A stretch of DNA of 64,000 nucleotides from DATFVJ01 sp963851085. Lineage in GTDB: Bacteria; Actinomycetota; Actinomycetes; Streptosporangiales; Streptosporangiaceae. Both the position numbers and the translations under genes were made by a program. The stretch is taken from the NCBI GenBank assembly GCA_963851085.1, contig CAWKNX010000004.1, forward strand, positions 1-64,000, written 5' to 3'. The notes under the pieces were generated by a model, which saw nothing but the letters and a program-made list of their open reading frames with translations, did not search any database and had not been told where the DNA came from. Within the stretch, counting starts at the first letter, position 1. Every line of letters begins with the position of its first letter. Of this stretch, positions 24,275 through 32,556 are shown piece after piece.

Positions 24275-27175
24275 TCAGAACTCGGCCACCACGTACAGGC
24301 CGCTGCTCTCTCCTGTCTCCCGCGCGGTCCGCTGGCCCCCGGCAGCTGAGCCGTCGCCAGCTGGGCCCTCGGCAGCCGAGCCGTCGCCTCGGCCTGGTGA
24401 CTGGTCGGCGTGCACCTCGATCCGGGCGGCGTGCCCGGCCGCCGCGAGGTCACCGACCGCCGGCCCGATGTCTCCGGCGCGCGGGCCGGCGACCGTGACC
24501 AGGGATATCTCGGCCCGCATGGAGAGCTTGGCCTCGGACTTGGCCTTGCGGATGGCACGCAGCACCTCGGCGGAGGCCTCGAGCAGCGCAGGGTCGCCGC
24601 CGACGGCGATCTCAGCGCCTCGCGGCCAGGCCGCAAGGTGCACGCTGCCGTCACGCCACCACGACCAGGTCTCCTCGGCGACGAACGGCATGAACGGCGC
24701 GAACAGCCGCAGCAGCACCGACAGCGCCAGTGCGAGCGCCGCCCTCGCGGACGCGTCTCCCGAGTACGCGCGTGCCTTCACAAGCTCCAGATAGTCGTCG
24801 CAGAAACCCCAGAAGAACCGTTCCGTGCCCTCAAGCGCTCCGGTGTGGTCGTACGCCTCGAAGGCCTCGGTCGCCCGTTCGATGACCGAAGCGAGGGTGG
24901 CGAGCATCGACTTGTCCAGCGGCACCGCGACCGCAGCTAGCCGTGCCGCGTCCAGCGGTGCCCCCTCCAGCGGTGCCCCCTCCAGCGGTGCCCGGTCCAG
25001 CGGTGCCCGGTCGCCGCCGGTGGCTGGCAGGTGACCACGGTCAAGCACCGTCAGCACGAACTTGCTGGCGTTGAGGATCTTGACGGCGAGCCGTCTTCCG
25101 ATCCTCATCTGCCCCACGTCGAAGGCCGCGTCGGTGCCGAGCCGCGCGCTCGCGGCCCAGTACCTGAACCCATCGCTGCCGTATTCGCGCAGCAAGCCCA
25201 TGGGCGTCACCGCGTTGCCCTTGGACTTGGACATCTTCTTGCGGTCGGGATCGAGGATGAACCCGGAGATGGCCACGTCCCGCCAAGGCAGCGCGTCAAG
25301 CTCCAGATGAGTGCGGAGCACGGTGGAGAACAGCCAGGTGCGGATGATGTCGTGCGCCTGCGGCCGCAGATCCATCGGGTACACACGGCGCAGCAGGTCC
25401 GGGTCACGCTCCCAGCCACCCGCGATCAGCGGGGTAAGCGACGAGGTAGCCCAGGTGTCAAATATGTCAGGATCGCCGATGAAGCCGCCGGGCTTACCAC
25501 GCTGATCGCCGCTGAAGCCGGGCGGCGGTGAGGCACTTGGGTCGACAGGCAGCGACGCCTCGTCCGCCGGGATCGGCTCTTCGTACACCGGCTCACCCGC
25601 GGCGTCGAGCCGGTACCAGACCGGCACCGGCACGCCGAAGAACCGCTGGCGGCTGAGCAGCCAGTCTCCATTAAGGCCGTTGACCCAGTTTTCGTAGCGG
25701 ACGCGCATGTACCGGGGGAACCAGCGAAGCTCATGCCCGCGGGCAAGCATCGCCGCGCGAACGTCCGGGTCGTGGCCGCCGTTGCGCAGGTACCACTGCC
25801 GGCTTGTCACGATCTCCAGCGGCAGATCGCCCTTCTCGTAGAACTTGACCGGGCGGACGACCGGGCGAGCCTCGCCGTCCAGGTCACCGGATTCACGCAG
25901 CGCCGCGGCGACCCGCTCACGCGCGGCGGCGACGGTGCGACCGGCAAGCTCCGCGTACGCACGCCGGGCCGGGCCTGGCTCGAGCCAGGGTGGCGGGCCG
26001 GCCAGGATCCGCCCGTCCCTGCCGACGACCGGCCGGGCGGGCAGCCGCAGTTCCCGCCACCACTGCACGTCGGTCAGGTCACCGAACGTGCAGCACATCG
26101 CGATGCCGGTGCCGCGGTCCGGCTCGGCCGCCGGGTGGGCGAGGATCGGCACCTCGACGCCGAACAGCGGAACTGTGGCCGTCATACCGAACGACTGCCG
26201 GTACCGGTCATCGTCCGGATGGGCGATGAGCGCTACGCAGGCAGGAAGCAGTTCTGGGCGGGTCGTCTCGATGAAGATGGATTCACCGGCGCCGCCGCGG
26301 AAGGCGATCCGGTGCCAGGCACCCGGCCAATCGCGGTCCTCGAGCTCGGCCTGCGCGACCGCGGTGCCGAAGGTCACGTCCCACAGCCCGGGGGCCTCGG
26401 CCAGGTACGCTTCGCGGCGCGCCAGATTGCGCAGGAACGCGCGCTGTGCGGCAGCGCGGCTGACATCATCAATGGTCGCGTAGGTCAGCGACCAGTCCAC
26501 AGAAAGGCCGAGCCTTCGCCAGACCTCCTCGAACACCTTCTCGTCCGCCGCGGTCAGCTGAGCGCACAACTCGATGAACGCGGGCCGCGATATGGGCACC
26601 TGGCGCTGCCCGCGATGCCTGCTCTCATGCTCGCGTGCGGATTCGTACTGTGCGGATTCGTACTGTGCGGGCTCGTACTGTGCGGGCTCGTACGGCAGCG
26701 ACGGGTCGCACCTGACGCCGAAGTGATTCTGCACACGGCGCTCGGTCGGCAGGCCGTTATCGTCCCAGCCCATCGGGTAGAAAACCGCCTTGCCCCGCAT
26801 CCGGTGGAAACGGGCGATGAGGTCGGTATGGGTGAAGGAGAACGCGCTGCCCACGTGCAAAGTGCCGCTAACTGTCGGGGGTGGCGTGTCGATCGAGTAG
26901 ACGCGGTCCCTGGTAGCGGCGCGGTCGAAGCGGTATGTTCCCTGCTCCTCCCAGCGGCGTATCCAGGTGTCCTCCAGGCCGTCGAGGGAAGGCCTGTCGG
27001 GTGCTGCTCGCCCGGGGGGACGACCCCCCGACTGTGCCTGCGCGGGGGGACGCCCCCCCGACTGTGCCTGCCCGGGGGGACGACGACCCCCCGGAACCCC
27101 ACGGCCCCGGGACTGCGCCTGGGCGCGGGGACGGCCCCCGGTATCCCCGCCGGGAGATGGATGGCCGCTGGTCAT
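24275..27175 (-). CDS. valS: Valine--tRNA ligase
   Basis: Charges tRNA-Val. The 966-residue frame is intact and has the actinobacterial ValS plan: DTPPPTVSGTLHVGSAFSFT at the ATP site, an editing domain (IFIETTRPELLPACVALIAHP), DIFDTWATSSLTPLI, DRKKMSKSKGN, then the anticodon-binding domain ending GLYVVAEF. Two points are odd. The HIGH signature reads HVGS. Several short in-frame tandem repeats are inserted: AQSGGRPP-type in the N-terminal tail, YEPAQ/YESAQ near residue 165, and APLEG near residue 735. The first ~57 residues are a disordered tail, so the true start may be downstream. Confidence 0.93.
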   Translation of the reverse strand: MTSGHPSPGGDTGGRPRAQAQSRGRGVPGGRRPPGQAQSGGRPPAQAQSGGRPPGRAAPDRPSLDGLEDTWIRRWEEQGTYRFDRAATRDRVYSIDTPPPTVSGTLHVGSAFSFTHTDLIARFHRMRGKAVFYPMGWDDNGLPTERRVQNHFGVRCDPSLPYEPAQYEPAQYESAQYESAREHESRHRGQRQVPISRPAFIELCAQLTAADEKVFEEVWRRLGLSVDWSLTYATIDDVSRAAAQRAFLRNLARREAYLAEAPGLWDVTFGTAVAQAELEDRDWPGAWHRIAFRGGAGESIFIETTRPELLPACVALIAHPDDDRYRQSFGMTATVPLFGVEVPILAHPAAEPDRGTGIAMCCTFGDLTDVQWWRELRLPARPVVGRDGRILAGPPPWLEPGPARRAYAELAGRTVAAARERVAAALRESGDLDGEARPVVRPVKFYEKGDLPLEIVTSRQWYLRNGGHDPDVRAAMLARGHELRWFPRYMRVRYENWVNGLNGDWLLSRQRFFGVPVPVWYRLDAAGEPVYEEPIPADEASLPVDPSASPPPGFSGDQRGKPGGFIGDPDIFDTWATSSLTPLIAGGWERDPDLLRRVYPMDLRPQAHDIIRTWLFSTVLRTHLELDALPWRDVAISGFILDPDRKKMSKSKGNAVTPMGLLREYGSDGFRYWAASARLGTDAAFDVGQMRIGRRLAVKILNASKFVLTVLDRGHLPATGGDRAPLDRAPLEGAPLEGAPLDAARLAAVAVPLDKSMLATLASVIERATEAFEAYDHTGALEGTERFFWGFCDDYLELVKARAYSGDASARAALALALSVLLRLFAPFMPFVAEETWSWWRDGSVHLAAWPRGAEIAVGGDPALLEASAEVLRAIRKAKSEAKLSMRAEISLVTVAGPRAGDIGPAVGDLAAAGHAARIEVHADQSPGRGDGSAAEGPAGDGSAAGGQRTARETGESSGLYVVAEF

Positions 27176-27250
27176 GCGGGCAGGTTAGTGCGCGCGGCGT
27201 AGCTGGCCCATGCAATTATCAGTGACACCTGAGCACCGAGGAGACGTGAG

Positions 27251-27523
27251 ATGGCAGAGAAGCAGGGGGACCTTCGCTCCCGGACCGTGGGCTGGCTCGC
27301 CGCGGCGGCTGCCGGGTTCGTGGCACGCAAACTCACCATCTTTGCGTGGACGCGAATTACCGGCAAGGAGCCGCCTGCCAATCCGCAGGATCCGGAGGTA
27401 CGCCTCGCCGAGGCCATCGGCTTCGCAGTCGTCATGAGCGTTGGCATGGAGGTGACGCGGCTGCTGGTGACCCGCGCCGCGGCGAAGCGGGTCGCGGCTC
27501 GCCCGACGGAACCCGCCGACTAG
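27251..27523 (+). CDS. DUF4235 small membrane protein
   Basis: A 90-residue protein matching DUF4235: WLAAAAAGFVARKLTIFAW, TGKEPPANPQDPEV, then a second helix AIGFAVVMSVGMEVTRLL. Two helices predict a hairpin in the membrane. Function is unknown. It is convergent with the DUF4193 gene, with only 34 bases between the stops. Confidence 0.8.
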   Translation: MAEKQGDLRSRTVGWLAAAAAGFVARKLTIFAWTRITGKEPPANPQDPEVRLAEAIGFAVVMSVGMEVTRLLVTRAAAKRVAARPTEPAD

Positions 27524-27557
27524 CGCGCCCTGCTTTCGGCCACATGGCCCGCTGACC

Positions 27558-27857
27558 TCAGGCCGCGCACTCTCTGCATACCGGCTGACCGTTGCGCTCC
27601 TCGGCGAGCTGGCTCCTGTGGTGCACAAGAAAGCAGCGCGAGCAGGTGAACTCGTCGGCCTGACGCGGGATCACGCGGAACGAGAGCTCCTCGTTCGACA
27701 GATCCGCACCAGGCAGCTCAAGTCCCTCAGCTACCTCGTCGGGGTCAATGTCTATCGTCCCTGACGCCTTGTCCATGCGGCGCGCCTGAAGCTCCTGAAG
27801 GCTGTCCTCGGTAAGGTCGTCGTCGGTCTTGCGTGGGCTGTCGTAGTCGGTGGCCAT
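27558..27857 (-). CDS. DUF4193 zinc-ribbon-like protein
   Basis: A 99-residue acidic protein of the DUF4193 family (Rv2699c type). It starts MATDYDSPRKTDDDL, has SLQELQARRMDKASGTIDID, and ends in a four-cysteine ribbon CSRCFLVHHRSQLA...CREC that should bind zinc. I chose the start at 27857 because AAGGAGGGG lies just upstream and homologues begin the same way; a longer frame extends upstream but lacks support. The role is unknown; conservation next to dut/DUF3093 suggests a housekeeping function. Confidence 0.9.
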   Translation of the reverse strand: MATDYDSPRKTDDDLTEDSLQELQARRMDKASGTIDIDPDEVAEGLELPGADLSNEELSFRVIPRQADEFTCSRCFLVHHRSQLAEERNGQPVCRECAA

Positions 27858-28347
27858 CTGGCCATCCCCCTCCTTCGTGGTGCGCCTCGTCGCGCGGATG
27901 TAACGCTTCGGAAGCCGCGGTTGTGCCCGATTCCGGCGGGGAATTCTGTCACGTCGCCGCAGCGAGCACACGTAACGTGGGGCAGAACCCGACTTCGCTA
28001 TTGTTTTCGCAGGTCACGGACCTGTTCGTGACCTGCCGCGCGTCGCGAAACATAGCGAAACCTGGCTGCCGCTCCGCCTGGTGGCCGGGCAGTTGCACGG
28101 GCAGCGCCGAGGATACGCCCGCGCCCACCCTGGGGAGCGCGCAGCCCGGCACACCACGTGACGCGCCGTGCTGCCTGAGTGCTTGCTGAAACCGCCTCAT
28201 TGTTTACCTATCTGGACTCAAACGAGCGCAAAGTGTACACGCTCATGGAACTTCTTACGTTCTTCATCATCCATAGCGAAGGTTTCGTATGGTACGAACG
28301 CCGTACCCGCCACGGAAGTGCAGTGCAACCTGGGAGAGATACCCCGC
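27858..28347. other. Divergent intergenic region
   Basis: About 490 bases between DUF4193 and the pseudokinase gene, with no gene I can support. The part at 28195-28310 is notably AT-rich for this genome and contains GTGTACAC at about 28233, so promoter elements for the pseudokinase probably lie there. Confidence 0.45.
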
Positions 28348-29751
28348 ATGCCAGGCGCCACCCCGCTGCTCGCTGCCGATCCTGGCCGCATCGGCCGTTA
28401 CCGGCTGACCGGGCGGCTGGATGGCCACGGCGGCAGCAGACGGTCTGGCAGCAAGCCGGCGGGCGGGATCAGGCGGGACGGTGCCGCACCCTTCGTCGTC
28501 TATCTCGGCCGCGCGGCCGATGGGGAATCTGTCACGATCACCCTGCTCCAGGCGTTAGGCGCTGACGACACGGCGGCACGTGACCGCTTCATGGCAGAGG
28601 CGAACGCGGCGCGCGAGGTCGCGCCGTTCTGCGTGGCGCGGATGCTCGACGCAGGCTTTCATGGCGACTTCCCCTATCTGGTCAGCGAGCACATCCCGGG
28701 GCCATCTCTGGCGGAGGTCATCGCGGCGGAAGGCCCACCCGACGAAGACGGGCTCCGCGCCATCGCGATCGGAGCTGCCACCGGGCTGGCCGCGATCCAC
28801 CAGGCAGGTCTTGTGCACGGCCATTTCGGGCCCGGCCAGTTCGTACTCGGCCCGGACGGCCCGCGTGTCGTGCATTCCGGCGTCACCCCGCCGTATGGGC
28901 TCGCCACACCCGCCGCCGATGTGCTTTCCTGGGCGCGCGCGGTGCTCTTCGCCGGGACAGGAAAGCCGCGCCCCGACCTGATCGCGCCCGGACCGGCCGA
29001 TCTGCGGCTCCTGCAGTCGCCGATTCGCCAGCTTGTCACGGAGTGCGCGGCCCGTGACCCGGCCGCGAGGCCGCCCGCCAAGGTGATCGTGACGCGACTG
29101 CTCGGCCACGGGCAGGCACCAGCTGGGATCCTCGCGGCAGGTGCACGGACAGCCCAGCCGACGTGCAGCGTGATACGCGCTGGCGTCCCTGGCCAAGAAA
29201 CTGCGGTCCGCAGGGCAGGCCGCGGGCCGGCCCTCCACCATGTCCGGACCGCCGGCCAAGCGACCGCCGTGCTCGCCGCCGCGGTGGCCGTGGTCGCAGT
29301 AATCGCGGCGGTCACCACTGTTGTCACGCTGCGGCATCAGGGCAACGCGCGAAGCGCTGCGGCTCCGAGCCCGAGCCTGGGGACGGCGACGCCAGCTGCG
29401 GCCCCGCCGCCGCCCGTCGCCGGCATTCCCATCCCCGGTTCGCTGAGCGGCACCTGGTCCGGACGGGTACAGCAGGGCAATCCACCATTGAGCTTCACCG
29501 CGCAGGTGCAGCTGAGCACCGGTGAGCGGGCAGGTGCGGTCAGGTATCCGTCGTTCGGCTGCTCCGGAGTGCTCACCCTCACCAGTCAGAGCGATGCCAG
29601 CTTCGTCTTCAGGCAGGGCATCGTGTCGGGCCAGCAGACGTGCGGGCAGGGCATTGTCACCCTCACGAAGAACGGCCGCGCGCTCAGCTTCGCGTTCGCA
29701 CCCGCGACACCCGGCGGCCCAGATATCCACGGCACCTTGTCCCGCACGTAA
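28348..29751 (+). CDS. Transmembrane protein-kinase-like protein, predicted pseudokinase
   Basis: A 467-residue protein. Residues ~15-265 follow the Hanks-type Ser/Thr kinase fold (FVVYLGRAADGESVTITLL ... FPYLVSEHIPGPSLAEVI ... ADVLSWARAVLFAGTG). Then comes a linker, one membrane helix (~313-335), a Pro/Ala stalk and an extracellular β-rich domain (GSLSGTWSGRVQQG ... GIVTLTKNG). Key catalytic residues are missing: the Lys strand reads VTITLL, the HRD loop reads VHGHFGPGQFVL (Asp to His, Asn to Gln) and DFG reads HSG. It should therefore be a pseudokinase with a sensor domain outside. The start at MPGATPL has GGGAGAG upstream. Confidence 0.72.
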   Translation: MPGATPLLAADPGRIGRYRLTGRLDGHGGSRRSGSKPAGGIRRDGAAPFVVYLGRAADGESVTITLLQALGADDTAARDRFMAEANAAREVAPFCVARMLDAGFHGDFPYLVSEHIPGPSLAEVIAAEGPPDEDGLRAIAIGAATGLAAIHQAGLVHGHFGPGQFVLGPDGPRVVHSGVTPPYGLATPAADVLSWARAVLFAGTGKPRPDLIAPGPADLRLLQSPIRQLVTECAARDPAARPPAKVIVTRLLGHGQAPAGILAAGARTAQPTCSVIRAGVPGQETAVRRAGRGPALHHVRTAGQATAVLAAAVAVVAVIAAVTTVVTLRHQGNARSAAAPSPSLGTATPAAAPPPPVAGIPIPGSLSGTWSGRVQQGNPPLSFTAQVQLSTGERAGAVRYPSFGCSGVLTLTSQSDASFVFRQGIVSGQQTCGQGIVTLTKNGRALSFAFAPATPGGPDIHGTLSRT

Positions 29752-29782
29752 CGGCGGTCACGCGCGCCAGGCCGGCCGCAAG

Positions 29783-31027
29783 TCAGCTCGTTCCCCCGGC
29801 CGGGACGCCGCCCGGTGCCGCAGGTATCCCGGCGTTGTCGCCGCTCAAGCGCGGCCCTGCGGCAGCCGCGGATAGCGGCTCGGCGGGGGCAATCGGCGGC
29901 TGCGCCGACCCGGCCTGCATGCGCACGGTGATCTCCAGGCCGCCGCCGGGCCGCGGCACCGCATTGATCACCCCGGCGTGCGCGCGCACGACGGAAGCCG
30001 CGATCGACAGGCCGAGGCCGGCGCCGCGTTCCGACCCGACCCGGTCCTCGGCAAGGCGGCGGAACGGCTCGAACAGGCGTGGGATATCGTACGGCGCGAC
30101 AGTCGGCCCGGTGTTTGCCACGTACACGAATGAACCGCCGTCGTGGCTCCACGTCCGCAGCCATACCGTGCCGCCTTCGCAGTTGTACTTGACCGCGTTG
30201 TCGAGCAGGTTGTGCACAAGATGCTCGAGCAGCACAGGTTCGCCCGCGGTCGGGGCCGCCGCCAGTTCCTCGTCCAGGGTGAGCCCGGCGGCGGCGAGCG
30301 CGGGACGGACGGTGGTGAGCGCGGAATGCGCCACGTCGCTGAGGTCCACGGCAGTCCGCGTGTCGAGCCCTCGCTCGCTGCGGGCGAGCAGCAGCAGGCC
30401 GTCGATAAGGCGCTGATGCCTGGCGTTGGTCGCGAGCAGCGTGCGGCCGACAACCTTCAGGTCCTCAGACGCCTGCGGGTCGGCGAGTGCGACCTCGAGC
30501 AGTGTCCGGTTGATGGTCAGCGGCGTGCGCAGCTCATGCGAGGCATTGGCGACAAAGCGGCGCTGGCTGTCGAAGGCGCGGGCCAGGCGCTCGAGCATCG
30601 CGTCGAAGGTGTCGGCGAGTTCCTTGATCTCGTCCTCGGGGCCCTCAAGGGCGATCCGCTGGTGCAATGTGCTCTCCGACAGCCGCCTGGCCGTGGCGGT
30701 GACCCGCTGCAAGGGAGCTAGGGCCCGCCCCGCCACGACGTAGCCGACGACGATCGCGACCACGCCGATCGCGACGAGCGCGAAGATCGACTCGAAAAGC
30801 AGCCGGTGCATGACCGAGTCGATGAACGCCGCGCGGTCCGCCGCGGACACGTCACCGAAGGGCCCGACGACCATGACTCCGCTCATGATGCTGCGCACGA
30901 GCAGGTAGGTCACCAGGAGCAGCACCACGCCCGCGCCGTAGAACATTGCGCCGTACAGCAGCGTGAGCCTGGCCCGGACGCTGATCCGGTGGACCGGGGC
31001 TCCGCCGTGACCGGCCACCCCGCTCAT
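29783..31027 (-). CDS. cutS: Sensor histidine kinase CutS
   Basis: A 414-residue membrane kinase: helix 1 (~20-46), a short extracytoplasmic loop, helix 2 (~80-104), HAMP, HisKA with NASHELRTPLTINRTLL (phospho-His) and HATPase_c with HNLLDNAVKYN, DIPRLFEPF and GAGLGLSI. The name is by synteny: in Streptomyces coelicolor cutR-cutS sit beside suhB and hemH, as here, and the proteins have the same lengths as I recall (217 and 414). The loop between the helices contains no cysteine. It overlaps cutR by four bases (ATGA), so the two are translationally coupled. Confidence 0.82.
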   Translation of the reverse strand: MSGVAGHGGAPVHRISVRARLTLLYGAMFYGAGVVLLLVTYLLVRSIMSGVMVVGPFGDVSAADRAAFIDSVMHRLLFESIFALVAIGVVAIVVGYVVAGRALAPLQRVTATARRLSESTLHQRIALEGPEDEIKELADTFDAMLERLARAFDSQRRFVANASHELRTPLTINRTLLEVALADPQASEDLKVVGRTLLATNARHQRLIDGLLLLARSERGLDTRTAVDLSDVAHSALTTVRPALAAAGLTLDEELAAAPTAGEPVLLEHLVHNLLDNAVKYNCEGGTVWLRTWSHDGGSFVYVANTGPTVAPYDIPRLFEPFRRLAEDRVGSERGAGLGLSIAASVVRAHAGVINAVPRPGGGLEITVRMQAGSAQPPIAPAEPLSAAAAGPRLSGDNAGIPAAPGGVPAGGTS

Positions 31028-31677
31028 AGGCGGTACCCGGCGCCTGGAACAGTCTCGATGACCGGCGGGTCACCGAGCTTTCTGCGCAACGTCATGATCG
31101 TCACCCGGACCACATTCGTGAACGGATCGATGTACTCGTCCCACGCCTTTTCGAGCAGATGCTCGGCGCTGACAACGGTCCCCTGCCCCCGCATCAGCAC
31201 CTCGAGCACGGCGAACTCCTTGTTGGTGAGCACAATGGCCTGGCCGTCCCTGGTCACCTCGCGGCGGTTCGGGTCGAGCCTGACGCCTGCCCGCTCGAGC
31301 ACCGGTGGCAACGGCGGCGAGGACCGCCGGGCGAGCGCGCGTACCCGGGCCATGAGCTCGGCGAAGGCGAACGGCTTGGCCAGGTAATCGTCGGCACCGA
31401 GGGCCAGCCCGGTCACCTTGTCGTCGAGTTCGCCCGCGGCGGTCAGCATGAGAATGCGGGCGGTACTGCCGCTCGCCACCAGTTGCCGGCACACCTCGTC
31501 GCCGTGGATCTGCGGGATGTCCCTGTCGAGCACGACCACGTCGTAGTCGTTGACGCTCGTCCGCTCGAGCGCACCGGCGCCGTCATAGGCCACGTCGACG
31601 GCCATCGCCCCGCGCCGCAGGCCCGTGGCAATGGCGTCCGCCAGGACTTGCTCGTCCTCGACAATGAGTACCCGCAC
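31024..31677 (-). CDS. cutR: OmpR-family response regulator CutR
   Basis: A 217-residue regulator: receiver domain with VLIVEDEQ acidic pocket, phospho-acceptor Asp in YDVVVLDRD, conserved Lys in YLAKPF, and a winged-helix DNA-binding domain (LTNKEFAVLEVLMRGQG ... VRVTIMTLRRKLGD). I place the start at the GTG in frame with RVLIVEDEQ, with AGAGGAA upstream; a longer frame to 31800 has no support. It is the first gene of cutRS. A direct repeat about 95-110 bases upstream may be its own operator. Confidence 0.88.
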   Translation of the reverse strand: MRVLIVEDEQVLADAIATGLRRGAMAVDVAYDGAGALERTSVNDYDVVVLDRDIPQIHGDEVCRQLVASGSTARILMLTAAGELDDKVTGLALGADDYLAKPFAFAELMARVRALARRSSPPLPPVLERAGVRLDPNRREVTRDGQAIVLTNKEFAVLEVLMRGQGTVVSAEHLLEKAWDEYIDPFTNVVRVTIMTLRRKLGDPPVIETVPGAGYRL

Positions 31678-32050
31678 CGTGTTCCTCTCATCGCATCCGC
31701 TGGTGCGGCACCCATGGTGCCCGCACCCCCGGTGCGCCTGACCGTTATCTACAGTTATGCCGCAACGTATGTAAGCACCAGGTAAGCACGTGGGCGGCAC
31801 GGTGCCTCATTGCTCCCTCATCATCATCGGTGATGCGGCCGGGTTCGCGCGCGCTGCCAGCACGCGGGCGGCCGCGTTGCCGCCCCGGCCGCCGCGGCGT
31901 GGGACCAGGCGGGCCGGCGTGACGAACGTTACGTGAACAACACCGCCTGCCGCGTTTATCGATCATGGAGCGCCGGGTAAGACGACCGCCGCGTGGCGGC
32001 ACCCGTGCCGGTGCCCGCCGCTCCCCCCGCTCGCAGCCTGGAAGGACCCA
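31678..32050. other. Divergent intergenic region upstream of cutR
   Basis: About 370 bases that must hold the cutR promoter and that of the small gene on the plus strand. Apart from the direct repeat listed separately I see no clear element. Confidence 0.4.
31771..31789. promoter_or_regulatory. Direct repeat GTAAGCAC x2, 11-bp period, upstream of cutR
   Basis: GTAAGCACCAGGTAAGCAC holds two octamers spaced exactly one helical turn apart, the geometry bound by OmpR/PhoB-type dimers. Its place upstream of a regulator of that family suggests autoregulation. This is inference from geometry alone. Confidence 0.4.
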
Positions 32051-32221
32051 ATGGGCGAATTCGCGGCAGTGCTCAAGCGACGTCTCGAGGACGAGTACGC
32101 GTCGCTGGACGCGGCCAAGTCGGCCGCCGACGACGATCTCAGCGAAGCCCTTCTCGCGGAGATCGAGAATCTGCGGCGGATCGCCGCCGACCACGGCGTG
32201 GTGCTGCCGCTCGCGCGATAG
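32051..32221 (+). CDS. Small helical protein, 56 residues
   Basis: A short frame with a good ribosome-binding site (GGAAGG) and an acidic/basic amphipathic helix pattern: MGEFAAVLKRRLEDEYASL, then SEALLAEIENLRRIAADHG, ending VVLPLAR. Two helices of a possible coiled coil or helical hairpin are expected. I do not recognise a family. It lies between divergent cutR and convergent suhB. Codon use is typical of the neighbouring genes (G/C at third positions), which supports it as real. Confidence 0.55.
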   Translation: MGEFAAVLKRRLEDEYASLDAAKSAADDDLSEALLAEIENLRRIAADHGVVLPLAR

Positions 32222-32556
32222 CAGCGCGCTGAAGTGACCAGAGCGGTCGTGGCCCTGGCCCTGGCGCGGGCCGGCCAGGGCGGGCCCGGCCAGGGCGGGG
32301 ACCGGACGGACCGCGCACTCGGCCGCTGTCTGAGTAGACCTGGCTCGTGGTCTGTAGCGGGGGTCTGAGCGAACGGGGTCCAGGTGGGTGGATCGCAAGG
32401 CCCTGCTGGCCTTCGAGGAGCGCGTAGTGGTTCCTACGCGCGACGACGACAACGCCGCGAGGTGCCTGCCTGGGCGTTGTCGTGGACCTGCAGAGCCAAG
32501 GAAGCTCTTCTCGCAGGATCACTACACCTGGACAGATCTGATAACGCGGGTCATGC
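32222..32556. other. Intergenic region with hairpin and a dispersed repeat
   Basis: No supported gene. A hairpin (ACGACAACGCC 32446-32456 with GGCGTTGTCGT 32473-32483) merges into a ~46-base segment (32461-32506) that recurs with about 85% identity at 43681-43726. The hairpin may end transcripts from the small gene or from suhB. Confidence 0.45.

Noticed and set aside
23933..24794. Pro/Arg/Ala-rich frames on both strands
   Set aside because: Low-complexity translation of the 25-bp repeats and the end of valS. No start signal.
25733..27202. 489-residue plus-strand frame
   Set aside because: Antisense shadow of valS, with no motif of its own.
28555..29730. 391-residue minus-strand frame
   Set aside because: Antisense to the pseudokinase gene, with Arg/Cys-rich random composition.
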